From contig NZ_LN929896.1 in NCBI RefSeq assembly GCF_001493375.1, positions 708,808-772,807 of the forward strand: DNA of 64,000 bases, written 5' to 3'. The notes under the pieces were generated by a model. It searched no databases and was not told the origin of the DNA. It was given only the letters and a program-made list of their open reading frames with translations. The translations under genes were made by a program, and so were the position numbers. Shown here one piece after another: positions 63,037-64,000 of the stretch; position 1 is the first letter of the stretch; each line of letters begins with the position of its first letter. Source of the stretch: Streptomyces specialis. GTDB lineage: Bacteria > Actinomycetota > Actinomycetes > Streptomycetales > Streptomycetaceae.

Positions 63037-63958
63037 CTACTCCGGCCGCGGGCCGGGGCCGTGTTGGCAGTGGGGGCACCAGCTGTCTCTTCTACACATC
63101 CGACGCTGCCGACGAAGAGGATAGTGAAGATCTCGGAGGTCGCCGCATCATTCAACAACTCAATAACAGGCACAAACACTCGACCACGCGTTCACGAACA
63201 TCCCAAGCACTACCTGAGGTCAGGGGTGGATAAGGGGCGGCGGGGGGGCCGCAGACCAGGCAGGGGCGGCCGGCCCGGGCGTAGACGTGGAGGCGGGTGC
63301 GGGCACGGGCGGCGGGTGGTGTCGTGGTGCGGTTCGGGGAGGTGCGGTTGGCCTCCAGGAGGCGCTTGGCCGTGGCGACCAGCTCTTCGGGGGCGGGGAG
63401 TTCACCGACCGGGAGCCAGGGGGTGACGCGGGCGAGGAAGCACAGTTCCGCCATGTAGACATTGCCGACACCGGCGAGGTTGCGCTGGTCGAGGAGGGCC
63501 GTGCCGAGGGGGCGGGCCGGGTCGGACAGCAGGCGGCGCAGAGCCTCGTCCGGGTCCCAGTCGGGGCCGAGGAGGTCGGGGCCGAGGTGGCCGACGACGC
63601 GCTGCTCGTCGGCGGTGCGGAGGAGGTCGAGGACGGGGAGGCGGTAGCCGACGGCGGTACGTCCGTTGTCGGCGGCCAGGATCGCGCGGATCTGGTGCGC
63701 GGGGCCGCCGCGCCAGGGCTCGCGCGGGGCGAAGATCTTCCACGCGCCGTCCATGCGCAGGTGCGAGTGGAGGGTCAGCCCGCCCTCGACGCGGGTGAGG
63801 AGGTGCTTGCCGCGCGCGACGGCCTCCAGCACGGTCCGGCCGCGCAGGTCGGCGGTGGCCAGCCGGGGAACCCGCAGGTCGGAGCGGACGAGGGCATGCC
63901 CGGCGAGCGCGGCGTCGAGCCGCCGGGCGGCCTGCCAGACCGTGTCGCCTTCGGGCAT
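63037..63958 (-). CDS. Formamidopyrimidine/endonuclease VIII-type DNA glycosylase (Nei), split by an adapter artefact
   Basis: It starts MPEGDTVWQAARRL, with the catalytic Pro2/Glu3 after Met removal. ARGKHLLTRV (the conserved Lys), DQRNLAGVGNVYMAE and VYARAGRPCLVCG follow. The last is the first half of the family zinc finger. The second half, WCPHCQHGPGPRPE followed by a stop at 63037, is seen at 63042-63081 before the adapter. The 15-20 residues between are lost. The native gene is probably about 270-280 residues and intact. The family removes oxidised pyrimidines from DNA. Confidence 0.9.
63083..63152. other. Assembly artefact: Nextera i5 adapter with index S503
   Basis: 63083-63101 match the mosaic end at 17 of 19. 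63102-63115 match the read-1 adapter exactly. 63116-63123 are AGAGGATA, the complement of index S503. 63124-63152 match the P5 tail at 26 of 29. A few tens of bases of non-genomic sequence follow. It lies inside the nei gene and destroys its zinc finger. Confidence 0.96.
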
Positions 63959-64000
63959 GCCTCCATCATGCCCGGCCGATCACCTCGGGGCGGGCATGAT

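Overview
The window is Streptomyces chromosome. It has very high G+C, actinobacterial codon use and many GTG starts, and most of its genes lie in the order known from the S. coelicolor SCO5350-SCO5397 region: scy/filP, nucS, the atp operon, rho, the thr genes and lysA.

Layout. 1-3311: filP and an ABC exporter. 3342-13551: a conserved CPGC zinc-binding protein, a luciferase-like oxidoreductase, an SCO5389-type protein, a CitA/DcuS-type two-component system divergent from a dicarboxylate symporter, the mismatch endonuclease NucS, a large STAND-like membrane ATPase and a STAS protein. 13735-20959: hydroxyacyl-CoA dehydrogenase, TetR with a divergent ABC-2 exporter, PduO-type cobalamin adenosyltransferase, a DUF2945/DUF3140 pair, a membrane protein and a NarL-type two-component system. 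21024-29397 (minus): a DUF2550 gene and the complete F1Fo ATP synthase operon atpIBEFHAGDC. 29599-38119 (minus): WecA/MraY-like transferase, LMW-phosphatase-like protein, Sua5, PrmC, RF1, L31, an LCP protein and Rho. 38557-44851 (minus): thrB, thrC, hom, lysA, nrtL and a receiver protein. 45010-52545: tRNA-Arg(CCG) carrying a decayed integrated island of about 7.5 kb. 52600-63958: accessory chromosome with a recombinase remnant, TetR/hydrolase, MarR/reductase, an aminoglycoside-phosphotransferase-like protein, MFS/MarR, a glyoxalase-fold protein, an Arg/Lys/Orn decarboxylase, a DUF1772 protein and a Nei-type glycosylase.

The island is the best place to look for new biology. It lies between 43-bp direct repeats of the tRNA 3' half. 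It has an N-terminally truncated tyrosine integrase, two wrecked transposases, and one intact low-G+C two-gene unit: an XRE-HTH/NB-ARC/TPR (STAND) protein followed 47 bp later by a short radical SAM enzyme. No precursor peptide or substrate is obvious.

The sequence also contains assembly artefacts that distort gene calls. Recognisable Illumina Nextera adapter sequence, with G or C homopolymer, sits at about 2293-2450, 10371-10531, 18859-19075 and 63083-63152. A fold-back duplication lies at about 11119-11600. They falsely fuse the two subunits of the ABC exporter, scramble the STAND-like ATPase, replace one intergenic region and split the nei zinc finger. The two adapter index positions agree with the standard Nextera indices N703 and S503.
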